Notes: a model not told the origin generated them from the sequence alone. A DNA stretch of 64,000 nt from Runella rosea (GCF_003325355.1 NZ_CP030850.1:2418001-2482000); one strand, 5' to 3'; counted from the stretch's first letter, positions 51,605 through 60,890 are shown. Made by a program: numbers and translations.

Positions 51605-52732
51605 TCAGCGAAGCACAAATTCCAAATAATTGGCGGAATTAATCACGGCGGTACTCAGTACGGGGTAGTTTTCAGTAAAAGTGCGCGAAAATTTAGCTTT
51701 TTGCAGGGGATTCCACTTGAATTCATACGCCTTAAATTGTCCGTTTTCTTCTTCAACATAGTCGATTTCCTGCTGTTGGGCGGTTCTCCAAAAGAAACTA
51801 TTTACTTGTTTTTGAGCATAATGCAGGCTTTTGAAGCGCTCACTTACCAAAAAATTCTCCCACAAGGCCCCCGTATCTGCCCGCAGATTTAGAGGTTGAT
51901 AATTTTTGATAAGCGCATTTCGAATCCCGTTGTCATAAAAATAAATTTTACGAATCTTCGCGATTTCATTACGTACATTACGATTCAACGCCCTCAAACG
52001 AAAAACAACAAACGCCTTTTCCAGCAAATCAATATAGCGTACCACCGTTGCTTGGTCTATTTTGAGCAGTTGAGCTAATTCCTGATAAGAAACTTCTGAA
52101 CCCACTTGCAAGGCCAACGCTTCCAACAATGCCTGAATCACTTCGGCTTTTCTTACATCTTGATACGTAAAAATATCTTTGTACAAGTAGCTATCGCAGA
52201 TGTTTCGGAGCAATATATCCTCCTCTCCCTGATTCAGCACCACTTCAGGATATTGGCCATAAATAAGGCGGCGTTCCAACAAACGTTTTTCTTCTAAAGC
52301 ACCGCTGTAATTTACCAGTTCCTCAACCGAAAGTGGATACAAATGAAAGTCAAATTTACGTCCCGTAAGTGGCTCCTGAATCTCGTTTGCCAACTCCAAG
52401 GCCGAAGAGCCTGTAACAATCACTTGCCGCTCCAGGAGATTATCGACCAACAATTTAAGCGTCAAACCAATGTTTTTTACGCGTTGGGCTTCATCAATCA
52501 GTACCAAATCGGCATTTCCAAGCAATGCCTTTATCTCCGTAGAAGTAGCATTGGTAAGCTGTTGGCGCACATCCGGCTCATCGCAGTTAAGCCAGATGGT
52601 TTTCCCTTCATATTGTTGTTGTATCGCTCGCAACAGGGTTGTTTTACCCACTTGGCGTGGACCCGTCAAGATAACTGCTTTCCCTTTTTTCAGTCGTTGC
52701 TGAAGGTGCGGCATCAAGCTGCGTTGAATCAT
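51605..52732 (-). CDS. AAA ATPase with DUF4143 domain
   Basis: The 375-residue protein has a P-loop in AVILTGPRQVGKTTLLRAIQQ, Walker B in DLVLIDEAQRVK, and GSSALELANEIQEPLTGRKFDFHLYPLSVEE (AAA_14). The C-terminal DUF4143 part carries WRTAQQQEIDYVEEENGQFKAYEFKW, a PD-(D/E)xK-like E...D...E.K pattern. Such proteins are common and poorly understood. The promoter has a notable palindrome array (52745-52794). Confidence 0.85.
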   Translation of the reverse strand: MIQRSLMPHLQQRLKKGKAVILTGPRQVGKTTLLRAIQQQYEGKTIWLNCDEPDVRQQLTNATSTEIKALLGNADLVLIDEAQRVKNIGLTLKLLVDNLLERQVIVTGSSALELANEIQEPLTGRKFDFHLYPLSVEELVNYSGALEEKRLLERRLIYGQYPEVVLNQGEEDILLRNICDSYLYKDIFTYQDVRKAEVIQALLEALALQVGSEVSYQELAQLLKIDQATVVRYIDLLEKAFVVFRLRALNRNVRNEIAKIRKIYFYDNGIRNALIKNYQPLNLRADTGALWENFLVSERFKSLHYAQKQVNSFFWRTAQQQEIDYVEEENGQFKAYEFKWNPLQKAKFSRTFTENYPVLSTAVINSANYLEFVLR

Positions 52733-52744
52733 TTTTATATCTAT

Positions 52745-52794
52745 TCAGGATTATAATCCAAAATTATTATAATAATACTAGATTACAATCCTGA
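52745..52794 (-). promoter_or_regulatory. Three-palindrome operator-like array upstream of the AAA/DUF4143 gene
   Basis: TCAGGATTATAATC (52745-52758) and GATTACAATCCTGA (52781-52794) are inverted copies with one mismatch, 22 bp apart. The first contains GGATTATAATCC, a perfect 12-bp palindrome. Between them ATTATTATAATAAT (52763-52776) is a perfect 14-bp palindrome. The array begins 12 bp before the ATG, so a bound protein would block initiation. Confidence 0.6.
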
Positions 52795-52934
52795 GAAATG
52801 ATATATATTTTCCTGGTGTAGTAGAATTACAATTTATTTGCCTTATCCGTACGTGGTGAAAATCAAAGACATGACACTATTTAGCACGGTCTCAAACTCA
52901 AGTCAGAGTGTAAAAGACGATTTTTTTGAAAACT

Positions 52935-53714
52935 TTAACCATTCCTTTTACTAAAAATGGTATCCAAATGATGCTGTAAAAACTCCTTTCGGGGGAGGTA
53001 TCGTTTTGGAAGCGCTATTTTTTCATTTTCAAGCAAAGCAAAGTATTTCTGATAGTACGCTTTATTTGAATTCTTTTTCAGGTCTTTAGCAATAATTACC
53101 GAAAACTGTTCTGTAATTCCTATCAATCCCTTGTCAAAAGCTTTATCATAAAGATTGGACAGGCAGATTCCATTTTCAGGATTTAATCTTTCACTTTCAC
53201 TGGAAGACCATGGAAGGATGTGACTTGCGACCAATAAATCAGGAACATCTATTCCAGAAACCGCACATTTTGAAGAATAATTTGATAGAACAATTTGCCT
53301 AAATATGTTTTGGTTAATACGAACTTTAACCGCCCGAAGCTTTGTTTCGCCCTTCAAATCTTTAATATCAAAAAGTAGGTCTTCAAATTTATTTTCCAGG
53401 GTTTGGTGCTCTTTTTGAGCAAGAATACGCTCACTTTCAAACAGCAACTGCTCCTTATTCTCAATAAATTCATCCCATATCGGTTGACATTGCCTCTTGC
53501 CACCGTCCATTCCTTTCACTCCTCTTGCTTGATGATAGGGGTCAACGGCCGCAAAATTAGTAAGTCGAAAGGCAATTGAATTGGGAGTTCGTCCAATCAA
53601 ACCCGCCAGATGAATCACCTCTGGAGTACGGCTGTGCATTTTACCAAAGGGCAACTTCAGGTATAAGTTAAATGCTAAAATCAATTCTTCTTTGCTCCAA
53701 AGATTTACCGCCAT
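52935..53714 (-). CDS. HNH endonuclease
   Basis: The 259-residue protein has an N-terminal helical region resembling a SAP-less DNA-binding part (TPEVIHLAGLIGRTPNSIAFRL), a coiled-coil-like middle (ESERILAQKEHQTLENKFED), and a C-terminal HNH domain: CAVSGIDVPDLLVASHILPWS with the first His, then NPENGICLSNLYDKAFDKGLIGI with Asn and conserved Asp. This architecture occurs in restriction-type nucleases. No methylase gene lies beside it. Whether it is a defence gene or a housekeeping nuclease is open. Confidence 0.82.
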   Translation of the reverse strand: MAVNLWSKEELILAFNLYLKLPFGKMHSRTPEVIHLAGLIGRTPNSIAFRLTNFAAVDPYHQARGVKGMDGGKRQCQPIWDEFIENKEQLLFESERILAQKEHQTLENKFEDLLFDIKDLKGETKLRAVKVRINQNIFRQIVLSNYSSKCAVSGIDVPDLLVASHILPWSSSESERLNPENGICLSNLYDKAFDKGLIGITEQFSVIIAKDLKKNSNKAYYQKYFALLENEKIALPKRYLPRKEFLQHHLDTIFSKRNG

Positions 53715-53757
53715 TTATTCTCCAAGGTTAGTGATTTAAACAGTTTATTTACCTCCC

Positions 53758-53860
53758 TCACCGTTTCTCATACGCTTTGGCAAAGATAAACAGCAAGACA
53801 CCAAACTTCTGTAACCGTCCAAAAACGTACACTGAGTCAAGCATATCTTTTCAAACCCCG
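53758..53860 (-). pseudogene. Partial duplicate of the hemJ 3' end
   Basis: The minus strand encodes KDMLDSVYVFGRLQKFGVLL and FIFAKAYEKR, ending at TGA (53758-53760). It corresponds to the last ~32 codons of the hemJ gene at 56352-56885 (KDMLDFLYAFGGVMLFGVVL). By hand alignment 75 of 90 bases agree without gaps. A stop (TGA) interrupts the frame at its 5' end, and no start is present. Confidence 0.85.
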
Positions 53861-54083
53861 GATTGGCTGCTAAAGCAGGGGCTATCAAGAGCAAAATCTA
53901 GGCAATCTCTATACGCACAACACTTTTGTTTCTCGTAAGCACTCTTTTTGTTGTGTAAATCAAAGGTAAGATACTTTTTGAAAGCAACTCACAACAACCG
54001 AAAGCAATATACTATTGACCTTGCTACCCACACAAAAATATGTAAGAAATTGTCTAGCTTTGTTAGAGACCTGTATACGTTAA
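53861..54083. other. Intergenic stretch upstream of the orphan kinase
   Basis: Together with the hemJ fragment this fills the 369-bp gap between the HNH and kinase genes. It has no convincing frame. TAGCTTTG at 54056-54063 fits the -7 consensus, 20 bp before the kinase ATG; no clear -33 element was found. Confidence 0.4.
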
Positions 54084-56012
54084 ATGAATAAGCTCATTAT
54101 TACTATTTTTCTTTGTTGTTTTGGGACAGCAACGGCGCAGCTAAAACCTATCGCGAAAGATGACAGCTTGCTGAGGTCTTCCAAAAAACAATGGCTCAAC
54201 CCTCAAACTAAACCTATCCAAAAAGCCAAAGCACTCCAACGCATCGTTGTTTTATACTTTCAGAATCAATCTTCTACCGACTCACTTGCTTTTTATAATG
54301 ATTTATACCTCCGTTACGCGTGGGAGCACAAGCTCAAAACTTTTATTGTTGACGCTTATTTTCAGAAAGTCAAGGCCCAGCGTGGGCGAGGCGATTGGAT
54401 TGCATTGATAAAAACCGGACAGGAAGCCCTCCACAAGATAGATTCACTAAAAATATCCGTCTCGGCACACCAGAAAAGTCTCATCATTGCTGAAATGGTG
54501 TATGGGTACATTTTTTTAAGTGATATAGAAAAGGCCGTTTCTTATACCCAACAGAGCATCGAATCCCTCAAAAAAGAGAACCAAAACGGTGCAAACAACT
54601 TACAGATTTCGATGATGTACCTGACTACCGCCCGGGCTTTTGGCTACACCAACGACTACCTTACTTCTGGCCTCTACCTAGACAGTTCGCTGGTGTATAT
54701 TAACCAAACCAACGACATTTTACAGAAATACTACATCCTCAACGACTGGGTAAGCAATAAAATTGACCTTAAAAAGTACCAAGAGGTACTACCTACGGCT
54801 TATCAGTGCCTGCGTTTTTTCGAGAAAAACGCCAATAATCGCGGCCTGACCGAGATTCAGATGCTCATGGGGCGGCTCTTCTTGGGACTAAAAAAGTATG
54901 ATGAAGCGATTGTTTTCAGTAAAAAAAACATCGAAAAAATCACCAATGCCCAGATTTTATACCGAACATACGAAACACTTTATCACGCTCATAAAGCTAA
55001 AAATCAGTTGGCAGAAGCCCTCATTGCCCACGAACACTACATAGAGTTCAGGGATAAGCTATTCAATGAGCAAGTATCTAACACCAAAGTAGCTTTAGAA
55101 AGAAGATTCGCAGAAGAAAAAGCGGCGGTTTTGCTCAACAAAGAAAAGGCCGAAGTTACGATTCAGAAGCGCTATAGAAATTATTTCATTGCAGGCGCTA
55201 TGCTATTGGCAATTGTCTCAGCGGGTTTGTTTTTTAATCGAAGGCTGCTACAAAAACAAAACCAAGAAATTGAATACCAAAGAGATACCATTGAAAACCT
55301 CAAGGTCAATCTGGAAGCAAAGGTACAGTTAAGAACCGCCGAATTGCAAAAAGCATACGACGAAATCAAAGACGCCATGCAACGCGGGCAAAACCTTGAA
55401 CGCAGGTGCATGGCCGCCGACCTACACGACAACCTGGGGAGCCTTCTGACCGCAATTAGTATTTCCTTAGACAACATTAACCCCCTGAACCTCAATCATC
55501 GTGAAAAAAAAATCTACACCAATATCATTTCAATGACTGAAAACGCCTACGCAGAAATCAGGCTCCTCTCCCACAACCTTATGCCCGAAGTGCTCCAAAG
55601 AGAGGAGCTGCCACAGGCATTAGAACAGTTTGTGAGAAAACTTAATTTGAACCAAAAAATTCATTTTTCTGTAAAAATCAATGCTTTACCTACCCTCAGC
55701 AACGTAGTTTCTCTCAATGTGTACGCCATTTGTCTGGAACTCGTTCAGAACATCATCAAACACTCAAAAGCCACCGAATCCACCATTTGTATTTTTGAAA
55801 ACGGCCCAATATTATGGGTAGAAGTAACCGACAACGGCAAAGGATTACCAAGAAATCAACACAAAGGCTTTGGAATCGGCAATATTCAAACGAGATTGGC
55901 AGCGATTGGGGGTGAGTTTTTGGTAGATAATGGCTATTCCCGAGGGACTAAAATTATAATTTCAGTCCCCTTGGAGGATGATCAAATTAAAACTAATTCT
56001 GAGTTTATTTAA
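54084..56012 (+). CDS. Orphan TPR sensor histidine kinase (HisKA_3 type)
   Basis: The 642-residue protein has a signal peptide (about residues 1-18, ending TATAQ), a periplasmic TPR-like region (about residues 60-345), one transmembrane helix (YFIAGAMLLAIVSAGLFFN, near 370), a coiled coil, HisKA_3 with the phosphoacceptor His in CMAADLHDNLGSLLTAISISL, and HATPase_c (ELVQNIIKHSKATEST, DNGKGLPRNQHKGFGIGNI). Such kinases pair with LuxR/NarL-type regulators. None is intact nearby, but a 54-bp remnant of one lies at 56266-56319. A hemJ fragment lies on the other side. Confidence 0.9.
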   Translation: MNKLIITIFLCCFGTATAQLKPIAKDDSLLRSSKKQWLNPQTKPIQKAKALQRIVVLYFQNQSSTDSLAFYNDLYLRYAWEHKLKTFIVDAYFQKVKAQRGRGDWIALIKTGQEALHKIDSLKISVSAHQKSLIIAEMVYGYIFLSDIEKAVSYTQQSIESLKKENQNGANNLQISMMYLTTARAFGYTNDYLTSGLYLDSSLVYINQTNDILQKYYILNDWVSNKIDLKKYQEVLPTAYQCLRFFEKNANNRGLTEIQMLMGRLFLGLKKYDEAIVFSKKNIEKITNAQILYRTYETLYHAHKAKNQLAEALIAHEHYIEFRDKLFNEQVSNTKVALERRFAEEKAAVLLNKEKAEVTIQKRYRNYFIAGAMLLAIVSAGLFFNRRLLQKQNQEIEYQRDTIENLKVNLEAKVQLRTAELQKAYDEIKDAMQRGQNLERRCMAADLHDNLGSLLTAISISLDNINPLNLNHREKKIYTNIISMTENAYAEIRLLSHNLMPEVLQREELPQALEQFVRKLNLNQKIHFSVKINALPTLSNVVSLNVYAICLELVQNIIKHSKATESTICIFENGPILWVEVTDNGKGLPRNQHKGFGIGNIQTRLAAIGGEFLVDNGYSRGTKIIISVPLEDDQIKTNSEFI

Positions 56013-56215
56013 TTATAAACCACAAAATAGAAAGCCTGATTGATAGAAACAAACGTATTTGGATTGGAAAAAGCATCATTTAGATAAACGCTGCAAGACC
56101 CGTTCGAACAACCGGCTGAAGCGATTATTTGAGCATTACTACTGTTGATTGTCACAACTATCGTAGCCCCAGAAGTAATGCTTGTTTGAAATAATATGCT
56201 TGCCTTCATAATCAT
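56009..56215 (-). CDS. 68-residue unrecognised open frame
   Basis: The frame (MIMKASILFQTSITSGATIV, then a Ser/Asn-rich part with two Cys in ASAGCSNGSCSVYLND) overlaps the kinase stop by 4 bp. Composition resembles the end of a secreted or surface protein. It may be the 3' scrap of a larger gene fused to the regulator remnant just upstream. I do not recognise it and cannot say it is expressed. Confidence 0.3.
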   Translation of the reverse strand: MIMKASILFQTSITSGATIVVTINSSNAQIIASAGCSNGSCSVYLNDAFSNPNTFVSINQAFYFVVYN

Positions 56216-56265
56216 TTTGGGAAGTCCAATTTCCAGAACCAGACGCAGGCGTACCCGAAATCGGG

Positions 56266-56319
56266 GAGGCTGTCGAGCAAAATCTCGTGATCGTCGGCAA
56301 GAAGAATTCTGATTTTCAA
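56266..56319 (-). pseudogene. N-terminal remnant of a NarL/LuxR-type response regulator
   Basis: Reading the minus strand gives LKIRILLADDHEILLDSL, the first strand and acidic DDH pocket of a receiver domain. After the 18th codon similarity ends, and no phospho-Asp or HTH follows. It has no ATG in frame (a TTG begins it). It lies beside a histidine kinase of exactly the class that partners with such regulators. Confidence 0.75.
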
Positions 56320-56351
56320 GGGTAGTAGTGGTAAGCAGTCATCATGCAAAA

Positions 56352-56885
56352 TTACCCCTCGCGCCGCTTTTTATACGCTTTGGCAAACATAAACAGCACG
56401 ACGCCAAACAGCATTACACCTCCAAAAGCGTACAAGAAGTCAAGCATATCTTTTAAAACCCCTAGCAGTACAATACTGACCAAAAAAATGGTGGGAAGCT
56501 CATTGAGCAGACGAAACTGGAAAGAATCATAAGGTTTTTCGCCTTTTTCTAACTTTACGATGATACGTTTACACCAGAGGTGATAAACGGTAAGCAGAAT
56601 AATGGTAGAAAATTTAACGTGGAACCAACCCATCTGCCAATAGGCGGGATTGAGAATGGTCATGGTCAGGCCGCAGGCCCATGTGAGCATCATGGCAGGA
56701 TTACAAATAATTTTGTAAGCACGCCACTCCATAAGTCCAAATTGTTCCTTAAAAGGTTGACGTAGATGTTCGGGTTTTTGGTCGGCTTCGGCGTGATAAA
56801 CAAACATCCGGACCAAATAAAATAAACCTGCAAACCACGCTACAGCACCGATGATATGAAAGGCTTTGATGTAAAAAAGAGCCAT
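56352..56885 (-). CDS. hemJ: HemJ-type protoporphyrinogen IX oxidase
   Basis: The 177-residue membrane protein has four transmembrane helices. It begins with YIKAFHIIGAVAWFAGLFYLVRMFVYHAEA, containing the conserved His and FxxR, then WFHVKFSTIILLTVYHLWCKR with a second His and Lys. HemJ oxidises protoporphyrinogen IX to protoporphyrin IX in heme synthesis in many bacteria lacking HemG or HemY. Length and motifs match. Its last ~32 codons have a partial duplicate at 53758-53860. Confidence 0.88.
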   Translation of the reverse strand: MALFYIKAFHIIGAVAWFAGLFYLVRMFVYHAEADQKPEHLRQPFKEQFGLMEWRAYKIICNPAMMLTWACGLTMTILNPAYWQMGWFHVKFSTIILLTVYHLWCKRIIVKLEKGEKPYDSFQFRLLNELPTIFLVSIVLLGVLKDMLDFLYAFGGVMLFGVVLFMFAKAYKKRREG

Positions 56886-56972
56886 GACTTGATGTTAATT
56901 GTTAATCGAAATGGAGTAATTTCAATAAAACCCCAAATAACGATTAACAATTAATAATTAACAAGTTTTAGG

Positions 56973-58406
56973 CTATCCAACCAATAATTTTTGGCCTTTA
57001 CGGACCATATTACCCCGTAAGCGATTGATTTTTTTCAGGCGTGATACATCTATTCCATAACGTTCAGCAATGGTAGACAGCGTATCGCCAGATTGTACGC
57101 GATGATACCGAATTTTAATTTTTGCTTGAGCTTTTGCTTTAGAAGAGGCGGCAGCTACCTGAGGTAATGCCTTAGTTTCTTTGAGGACAACCAGTCGTTT
57201 TCCTCGCTGAATGGAATTCGAACGCAGTTTATTCCATTTTTTCAGCTCACTTGCACTTACACGATAACGGTTGGCAATTTTCCCTAACGTTTCGCCCCTG
57301 CGAACCGTATGGTATACCTTTTTGGTTTTGAGAACGGTATCGGTTTCATCTGTTTCTTCTTCTGTCTCCTCGCCATTTTCCATTAAACTACCATTGGATG
57401 CAAGCGCACTAACGGTACTGAAAGGCGACTTTGAAGCAGAATCCCAAATCATTTGACGGTTTTCGGTCAAATAATGATAACAATGATTGGGCACCCGCAA
57501 TACGCAGTTCTTCGTTTTGGAGGGCAATTCAGTGTTGATAAGCATGGGGTTCAGCTTATACAGCTCATCCATCGTCATTCCCCCCAGCTTTGCGAAAGTC
57601 ATCAGATTAAAATATCCTGAAACCTGAATTGTATCCGACACCGTTGGGAATTCAGGAACATCAGGAAAGAGGCCATGATCCGCATGGTAATGCATCAAAT
57701 AGGTCATCGCCACAAACTGGGGTACATAATGGCGTGTTTGTTTGGGCAGGAAATTATAAATCCCCCAAAACGAGCTCGACCCAGAGCGGCGCATCGCGCG
57801 TTTTACGTTGCCAGGGCCTACGTTATATGCGGCCAAAGCCATTTCCCAATCTCCAAATGCATTATAGAGGCGCTTTAAGTACCGACAAGCCGCGTCGGTC
57901 GATTTTACGGGGTCAAAGCGCTCATCGATGTAATCATCCTGATGCATTCCGTATTCGCGCCCCGTAGCGGGCATAAACTGCCACAAACCACCCGCTCCCG
58001 CGTAGGAGATAATGCGGGGGTTCAGCCCTGACTCAATCAATGAGAGAAATTTCAACTCACGCGGCATCCCGTATTTTTCGAGGGTTTGCTCGTAAAGTGG
58101 AAAAAAAAGATGCATCTGCTCCAGCATTCGCTTCACGAAGTCTGGCTTACGATAAATAAAATGTTCAACAAATTGATGTGTAACCTTATGATACCTCAGC
58201 GGAATCTCGTTTTGTAACTTGGCCAAACGTTCTCGAATTACCATTTCAGGCACCGTCGAATCCGCGAAGGCTTCTACCTGCAACAGTTCTTCTTCTACCG
58301 TGTTGGTGCTTATTTCTACATTTTGTGAACGACTGGATGTACCAGTTCCAAGCCAAAACATTCCCATCAACATTCCTATCCCCGCGATTCGCTTCAATTC
58401 CATCAT
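56973..58406 (-). CDS. MltD-like lytic transglycosylase with two LysM domains
   Basis: The 477-residue protein has a signal peptide (about residues 1-28), an SLT domain with the catalytic Glu in LKFLSLIESGLNPRIISYAG, GLWQFMPATGREYGM and DAACRYLKRLYNAFGDWEMALAAYNVGPGNV. Two C-terminal LysM domains follow (YHTVRRGETLGKIANRYRVS at about 365 and YHRVQSGDTLSTIAERYGID at about 432). It cleaves peptidoglycan glycan strands in the periplasm. Confidence 0.93.
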   Translation of the reverse strand: MMELKRIAGIGMLMGMFWLGTGTSSRSQNVEISTNTVEEELLQVEAFADSTVPEMVIRERLAKLQNEIPLRYHKVTHQFVEHFIYRKPDFVKRMLEQMHLFFPLYEQTLEKYGMPRELKFLSLIESGLNPRIISYAGAGGLWQFMPATGREYGMHQDDYIDERFDPVKSTDAACRYLKRLYNAFGDWEMALAAYNVGPGNVKRAMRRSGSSSFWGIYNFLPKQTRHYVPQFVAMTYLMHYHADHGLFPDVPEFPTVSDTIQVSGYFNLMTFAKLGGMTMDELYKLNPMLINTELPSKTKNCVLRVPNHCYHYLTENRQMIWDSASKSPFSTVSALASNGSLMENGEETEEETDETDTVLKTKKVYHTVRRGETLGKIANRYRVSASELKKWNKLRSNSIQRGKRLVVLKETKALPQVAAASSKAKAQAKIKIRYHRVQSGDTLSTIAERYGIDVSRLKKINRLRGNMVRKGQKLLVG

Positions 58407-58469
58407 TGCTTTTGGTATTTTCTCGTTAGGTTTTACATTTGTTTTGTTTCGTTTTTGATGGCTGTGTAT

Positions 58470-59921
58470 CTACGCAACAGACGGTTGCGGTGTATTTGTT
58501 TCTGTTAGTTGATTTGAAAAAGCCAACAATTCGGCCTCTCCAAAAGGTTTTCCCATGATTTGCAATCCCATTGGCAATCCCTGCGCATCCACTCCGTTGG
58601 GAATGGAGATGGCGGGATTTCCTACTACATTGGCCTGAACCGTAAAAATATCCGCCAAATACATTTGCAGCGGGTCCTCGGTTTTATCCCCAATCGGAAA
58701 GGCCGTGGTAGGTGTAGTTGGCATCAGTAAAAAATCGTATTTTTCAAATACTCGGTCAGTTTGTTCTTTCATCAACCGACGTACTTTCTGGGCTTTGGTA
58801 TAATAAGCATCATAATAACTCGCGCTCAGGACAAACGTTCCGAGCATAATCCGGCGCTTCACTTCCTTTCCGAAGCCTTCACTACGTGATTTCTTGTAAA
58901 GAGAAGTTAAATCTTCTGCTTTGTTACTTCTATAGCCATAACGAACCCCATCAAATCGAGAGAGATTTGAGCTGGATTCCGCCGTTGTGAGAATATAATA
59001 CGTGGGAAGAATGTACGAAAGTAAATCAAAGTCCACCGGCTCTACCGTATGGCCCTGCTCGCGAAGCACTTCCAATTTAGCCAACATGGCTTGCTTCATT
59101 TCGGGCTGCAATCCTTCACTTTCTACCCCCTCGCGCAGATACCCTATGCGCAAGGGATGTTTTAGAAGGCCCGATAAATGCGTATAATCACCCACGGGTT
59201 GCGTTGAGACAGTACTGTCAAATTCGTCAGCACCAGCCATGATTTCTACCAGTAGCGCCGCATCTTCAACACTTTTGGTAATAGGGCCTATGCAGTCAAA
59301 CGAAGAACCATACGCCACCAAACCCCAGCGCGAAATGCGTCCGTAAGTAGGCTTAAAACCAACCAGTCCGCAAAAAGCCGCTGGTTGTCGCACTGAGCCA
59401 CCCGTATCAGACCCCAAAGAAGCCAAACACATATCGGCCTGCACAGCTACTGCTGACCCTCCCGAAGAGCCACCAGGCACGCGGCTAACGTCGGCGGCGT
59501 TTCGAACCACCCCAAAAGCCGAGTTTTCATTGGAAGAGCCCATGGCAAACTCATCGCAATTCTGACGCCCGATGATAATGGCATCCTCGTCCAAAATTCG
59601 CTGCACGGCAGTAGCCGTAAACTGCGACACAAATCCATCCAGAATTTTACTGCCTGCTTGTAAGCCGTGGTCTTTGTAGCACAATACATCTTTGATTCCA
59701 ACCACCATTCCAGCCAAGCGCCCTGCTTTTCCTGCTGCAATTTTCTGGTCGATTTCTTCAGCACGCTGCCGAGCCTCTTCCCCATAAACTGCCAAAAAAG
59801 CATTCAATTGAGCGTTTTTCTCTTCAATATTTTTTAGATAATACGCTACCAACTGACGACACGAAACGGAACCGTCATTCAAATCTGCCTGTATTTCACG
59901 AAGCGATGTGTAGTACTTCAA
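58470..59921 (-). CDS. gatA: Asp-tRNA(Asn)/Glu-tRNA(Gln) amidotransferase subunit A
   Basis: The 483-residue amidase-signature enzyme hydrolyses glutamine to give ammonia for misacylated tRNA. The catalytic Lys is in VVGIKDVLCYKDHGLQAGS; the Ser pair is in VPGGSSGGSAVAVQADMCLASLGSDTGGSVRQPAAFCGLVG. GRISRWGLVAYGSSFDCIGPI and VRYGYRSNKAEDL are further GatA blocks. It lies downstream of tatA on the minus strand, separated from it by a terminator. Confidence 0.93.
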   Translation of the reverse strand: MKYYTSLREIQADLNDGSVSCRQLVAYYLKNIEEKNAQLNAFLAVYGEEARQRAEEIDQKIAAGKAGRLAGMVVGIKDVLCYKDHGLQAGSKILDGFVSQFTATAVQRILDEDAIIIGRQNCDEFAMGSSNENSAFGVVRNAADVSRVPGGSSGGSAVAVQADMCLASLGSDTGGSVRQPAAFCGLVGFKPTYGRISRWGLVAYGSSFDCIGPITKSVEDAALLVEIMAGADEFDSTVSTQPVGDYTHLSGLLKHPLRIGYLREGVESEGLQPEMKQAMLAKLEVLREQGHTVEPVDFDLLSYILPTYYILTTAESSSNLSRFDGVRYGYRSNKAEDLTSLYKKSRSEGFGKEVKRRIMLGTFVLSASYYDAYYTKAQKVRRLMKEQTDRVFEKYDFLLMPTTPTTAFPIGDKTEDPLQMYLADIFTVQANVVGNPAISIPNGVDAQGLPMGLQIMGKPFGEAELLAFSNQLTETNTPQPSVA

Positions 59922-59966
59922 AACGAAAGGGAGTAAGTAAGATAAACTTAGGTTGGTACAAAATAA

Positions 59967-60002
59967 AAAATCGGCAGTAGTGCTGACACTACTGCTGATT
60001 TT
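59967..60002 (-). terminator. Terminator between tatA and gatA
   Basis: The arms 59967-59982 and 59987-60002 pair over 16 bp with one G-T mismatch around CTGA. The stem ends in A/T runs, 62 bp after the tatA stop codon on the minus strand. Confidence 0.8.
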
Positions 60003-60064
60003 AGGTGTTTGAGCTTATTTTACATTGTAACGTTGAAAAAACGTCCAATGTATCAAACTTTGTT

Positions 60065-60268
60065 CTAGCGACTTACGTCGTCCAGTCCTTTTTCAATGTT
60101 TTCTTTTACCTCTTTAGAGGCATCTTTAAACTCACGAATGCCTTTTCCCAGCCCTTTCATGAGCTCAGGAATTTTTTTCGCTCCGAAAAGCAGCAATACG
60201 ATAAGGCCAATCAAAAGGATTTCTTGTCCTCCTAAGCCTAAAAACAATAAGATCGAAAGCATATTCAT
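60065..60268 (-). CDS. tatA: TatA/TatE-family twin-arginine translocase component
   Basis: The 67-residue protein has the TatA plan: a short N-terminal membrane helix ([20 protein letters not shown], containing the FG hinge), then [20 protein letters not shown], an amphipathic helix, and a charged tail. It forms the pore for folded Tat substrates; the amine oxidase at 27-28 kb has a Tat-like signal. No tatC is adjacent. Confidence 0.92.
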   Translation of the reverse strand: MNMLSILLFLGLGGQEILLIGLIVLLLFGAKKIPELMKGLGKGIREFKDASKEVKENIEKGLDDVSR

Positions 60269-60449
60269 TAGAAAAATACAGTTAGTGATTTGTTAGCTAT
60301 GTGTTATTTGAAAGCTGCGTTCAATTTTCAAATAACTATTTTATTACTCTAATAAAACGAATCAAGTGGGTAATTTTACCTTATCTTTTTAAGATTTAAC
60401 CCATTTTTAAGATTCTGTTCTGCAAAATTAACAACAATTTCTCGAAATA

Positions 60450-60890
60450 TCAGTCTATTGAGATGGTATTTCGTTTAGATTCCCATTCACGGAAGTCATT
60501 CAAGTCGGTACTAATGGCATTAAAAAGCCATACAATGAGGGCAATATCGTCGGTAAAACCCACCACTGGCAAAATATCCGGAATAAAATCGATGGGTGAA
60601 AGAAAATAAATCAACACCGCAATAATGCGCGTCAGTGTTTTCCAAGGCACAATTCTATAATCTCCCGTGGCATAGGCCTTGAGTAATCGCGTCAAAACCC
60701 CAACTTTTTCCCGCAAGGCTTCATAACCCGCCCCTTTCAGCGCGTTGGTTTTGCTTAAAACATCACGTAAAAGCTGCAAAAGACTGCCCGTGTTGCGTGC
60801 ATAACGGCCCGCTTTACCCGTCGCAGTTTTAAAAAAAACAGACTTCAACACCCGTACAAGAATATTATCAGTAGTGGACCCGGAAGGCAT
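60450..60890 (-). CDS. YkvA-family (DUF1232) membrane protein
   Basis: The 146-residue protein has the DUF1232 signature in TRIIAVLIYFLSPIDFIPDILPVVGFTDDIALIVWLF, with one membrane span or two short ones. The N-terminal half is basic and helical. The family is widespread and without known function. It is a single gene on the minus strand with about 180 bp of AT-rich sequence between it and tatA. Confidence 0.88.
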   Translation of the reverse strand: MPSGSTTDNILVRVLKSVFFKTATGKAGRYARNTGSLLQLLRDVLSKTNALKGAGYEALREKVGVLTRLLKAYATGDYRIVPWKTLTRIIAVLIYFLSPIDFIPDILPVVGFTDDIALIVWLFNAISTDLNDFREWESKRNTISID

